A stretch of 64,000 nucleotides of DNA, taken from the NCBI GenBank assembly GCA_902558095.1, contig CACECP010000002.1, positions 62,001-126,000 of the forward strand, given 5' to 3'. Both the position numbers and the translations under genes were made by a program. The stretch's first letter is position 1. Each line of letters opens with the position of its first letter. The notes under the pieces were generated by a model, which did no database searches, had not been told where the DNA came from, and saw nothing but the letters and a program-made list of their open reading frames with translations. Source of the stretch: an uncultured SAR86 cluster bacterium (lineage in GTDB: Bacteria; Pseudomonadota; Gammaproteobacteria; Magnimaribacterales; D2472). Positions 62,362-64,000 of this stretch are shown piece after piece.

Positions 62362-62943
62362 ATGGCTGTAAAAAAAGCAACAAAGAGTTCAAAAAAAACA
62401 ACAAAGAAGACTGCAACAAAAAAAGTTGTATCAAAAAAAGCACCAGTAAAAAAGAAAGCAGTTAAAAAAATTCAAGTAAAAAAATCTGTTTCAAAAACTA
62501 TAAAAAAAGCAAAAACCAATACAGTTGCTAATAATAAATCTAAAATTGCGCCATACAAGCCTAAAAAAAATGAAAAATATATGAGCGCAGCTATGAAAAG
62601 ACATTTTGTTGCTGTGTTGCTTCTATGGAAAGAGCATCTTTTAGATGAAATGCAAAAAACCTTTGATCACCTAAAAGCAAAGGGAGAAACATTTGCTGAT
62701 CCTGTTGATAGAGCATCACAAGAAGAAGAATTTGCTTTTGAATTAAGAACAAGAGATAGGGAAAGAAAACTTATAAATAAAATTTCAACTTCTATAGAAA
62801 AAATTAAACAAGATGATTATGGTTGGTGTGACTCATGTGGTGACGAAATTGGCATTAAAAGATTAGAAGCCAGGCCAACTGCAACCCACTGCATAGACTG
62901 CAAAACTCTTGACGAAATAAAAGAAAGACAGCTCAGCGGATAA
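62362..62943 (+). CDS. dksA: DksA-family RNA polymerase-binding factor with Lys-rich N-terminal extension
   Basis: DPVDRASQEEEFAFELRTRDRERKLINKI, CDSCGDEIGIKRLEARPTATHCIDCKTLDE; first ~70 aa is KK/KA-rich. Confidence 0.95.
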   Translation: MAVKKATKSSKKTTKKTATKKVVSKKAPVKKKAVKKIQVKKSVSKTIKKAKTNTVANNKSKIAPYKPKKNEKYMSAAMKRHFVAVLLLWKEHLLDEMQKTFDHLKAKGETFADPVDRASQEEEFAFELRTRDRERKLINKISTSIEKIKQDDYGWCDSCGDEIGIKRLEARPTATHCIDCKTLDEIKERQLSG

Positions 62944-62970
62944 CTTTTGAATGTCTATCAAAACTAAACT

Positions 62971-64000
62971 TTGATAAATAATAAAAAAATAAGTAAATTT
63001 GCTATATCAATAGTAAAAGATCTCCAAGAAAAAAACTTTCAAGCATTCTTAGTAGGTGGGTGTGTAAGAGATCTTTTATGTGGTATTGAGCCCAAAGATT
63101 TTGATATAGCTACTAACGCAACTCCAGAGCAAATTAGAAAAATTTTTAAAGCCTCAAGAATAATTGGTAAAAGATTTAAATTAGTTCATGTTTTTAACAG
63201 ATCAGAATTAATAGAAGTAGCAACTTTTAGATCAGGAGAAGATAGCTCAAGTATTGGCAACTTAATTACAGATCAATCAGGTAAGATTATAAGAGATAAT
63301 ATATGGGGCACATTAGAAGAGGATACTCATAGGAGAGATTTCACAATTAATGCGCTTTTCTATTGTCCTTTTTCACAAAAAATTGAAGATCATAATGATG
63401 GCATGAAGCATATTCATGAAAAAACTATTGTTTCAATTGGAGATCCGCAAAAAAGATTTGCCGAAGACCCTGTAAGAAGTTTAAGAGCTATAAGATTTAG
63501 TAATAAACTGAACTTTAAAATTAACAAAGATATCAAAGAAGCCATTTACGATAAAGGTCATCTACTTTCAGACATTTCTAATGCTAGATTATTTGACGAA
63601 TTTTGTAAGATCTTCTTAAAAGGAATGGCTGAAAAAAATTTTAACAAATTATTATCTTTTGGTTTAAATAAATATTTGATAGAGACTGATCCTGAAGTAA
63701 ATGAATTTACATATAATTTAATGATCGAGGCATTTAGAAATACTGATAAACGATTAGCTAATAATCAATCCGTGACTCCAGGGTTCTTAATTGCTGCCCT
63801 TCTTTGGCCTCAGCTCATTGAAGCATCTCTTCAAAGAGGAGAAATAAACTTAAGGAAATTTTTTAGATCTATGGATAGAGTCTTGAGGAAACAACAAAAA
63901 ATTACTGCAATTCCTAGAAAGTTTCATGGCTATATAAAAGATATTTGGGTCTTACAATTAAAGCTGCATAGCAGAATTGGCAAACAGCCATACAAAACTG
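62971..64000 (+). CDS. pcnB: Poly(A) polymerase I / CCA-adding enzyme family (3' end outside window; TTG start assumed)
   Basis: Manual translation: ...FQAFLVGGCVRDLLCGIEPKDFDIATNATPEQIRKIFKASRIIGKRFKLVHVFNRSELIEVATFR; no ATG at 5' end and open at edge, so absent from ORF track. Confidence 0.88.
   Translation, partial: MINNKKISKFAISIVKDLQEKNFQAFLVGGCVRDLLCGIEPKDFDIATNATPEQIRKIFKASRIIGKRFKLVHVFNRSELIEVATFRSGEDSSSIGNLITDQSGKIIRDNIWGTLEEDTHRRDFTINALFYCPFSQKIEDHNDGMKHIHEKTIVSIGDPQKRFAEDPVRSLRAIRFSNKLNFKINKDIKEAIYDKGHLLSDISNARLFDEFCKIFLKGMAEKNFNKLLSFGLNKYLIETDPEVNEFTYNLMIEAFRNTDKRLANNQSVTPGFLIAALLWPQLIEASLQRGEINLRKFFRSMDRVLRKQQKITAIPRKFHGYIKDIWVLQLKLHSRIGKQPYKT

Noticed and set aside
62362-62560. 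A-rich, repeat-like stretch
   Set aside because: Explained by lysine codons of the DksA N-terminal extension, not a separate repeat element.
1-64000. CRISPR arrays, IS elements, prophage, toxin-antitoxin or restriction genes
   Set aside because: No regularly spaced repeats, transposase or phage structural genes were seen; the only mobile-element-like sequence is the catalytic-domain-less integrase N-terminus at 43984.

Overview
AT-rich (about 30% GC), tightly packed bacterial chromosome segment. Gene content and the proteorhodopsin suggest a surface-ocean gammaproteobacterium, probably SAR86-like (inference only). About 60 coding regions are mostly housekeeping: ilvB/ilvI (partial), rluD, bamD, an RND pump with MFP and TetR, rsmD-hemC-hemD, rho, trxA, hemB, ilvD, aroQ, leuS, lptE, holA, dacA-mltB-rodA-mrdA-rlmH-rsfS, mpl, a PPi-type pfk, parC/parE, tolC, mutM, coaD, NAD-formate dehydrogenase, tyrS, putA, anmK, erpA, hemG, hemL, dksA and pcnB (partial). 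There is also one tRNA-Ile(GAT). No rRNA, CRISPR array, prophage or IS element was seen. The most interesting signals are: (1) a 20-bp operator found twice in the TetR/RND intergenic region and once, 30 kb away, in front of tolC; (2) a proteorhodopsin leader with a G8 run and two mutually exclusive hairpins, one of which masks the Shine-Dalgarno; (3) an orphan integrase-N-terminus-like (DUF6538-like) protein with a C-terminal membrane anchor, preceded by four ATGNGTACA repeats, the last of which is its own start codon; (4) a TPP-riboswitch-controlled TonB receptor/PnuT/kinase thiamine-salvage operon; (5) a dsbD-aroQ-accB-accC locus trimmed on both sides of aroQ, leaving a 52-aa AccB N-terminus and a stand-alone DsbD N-domain.
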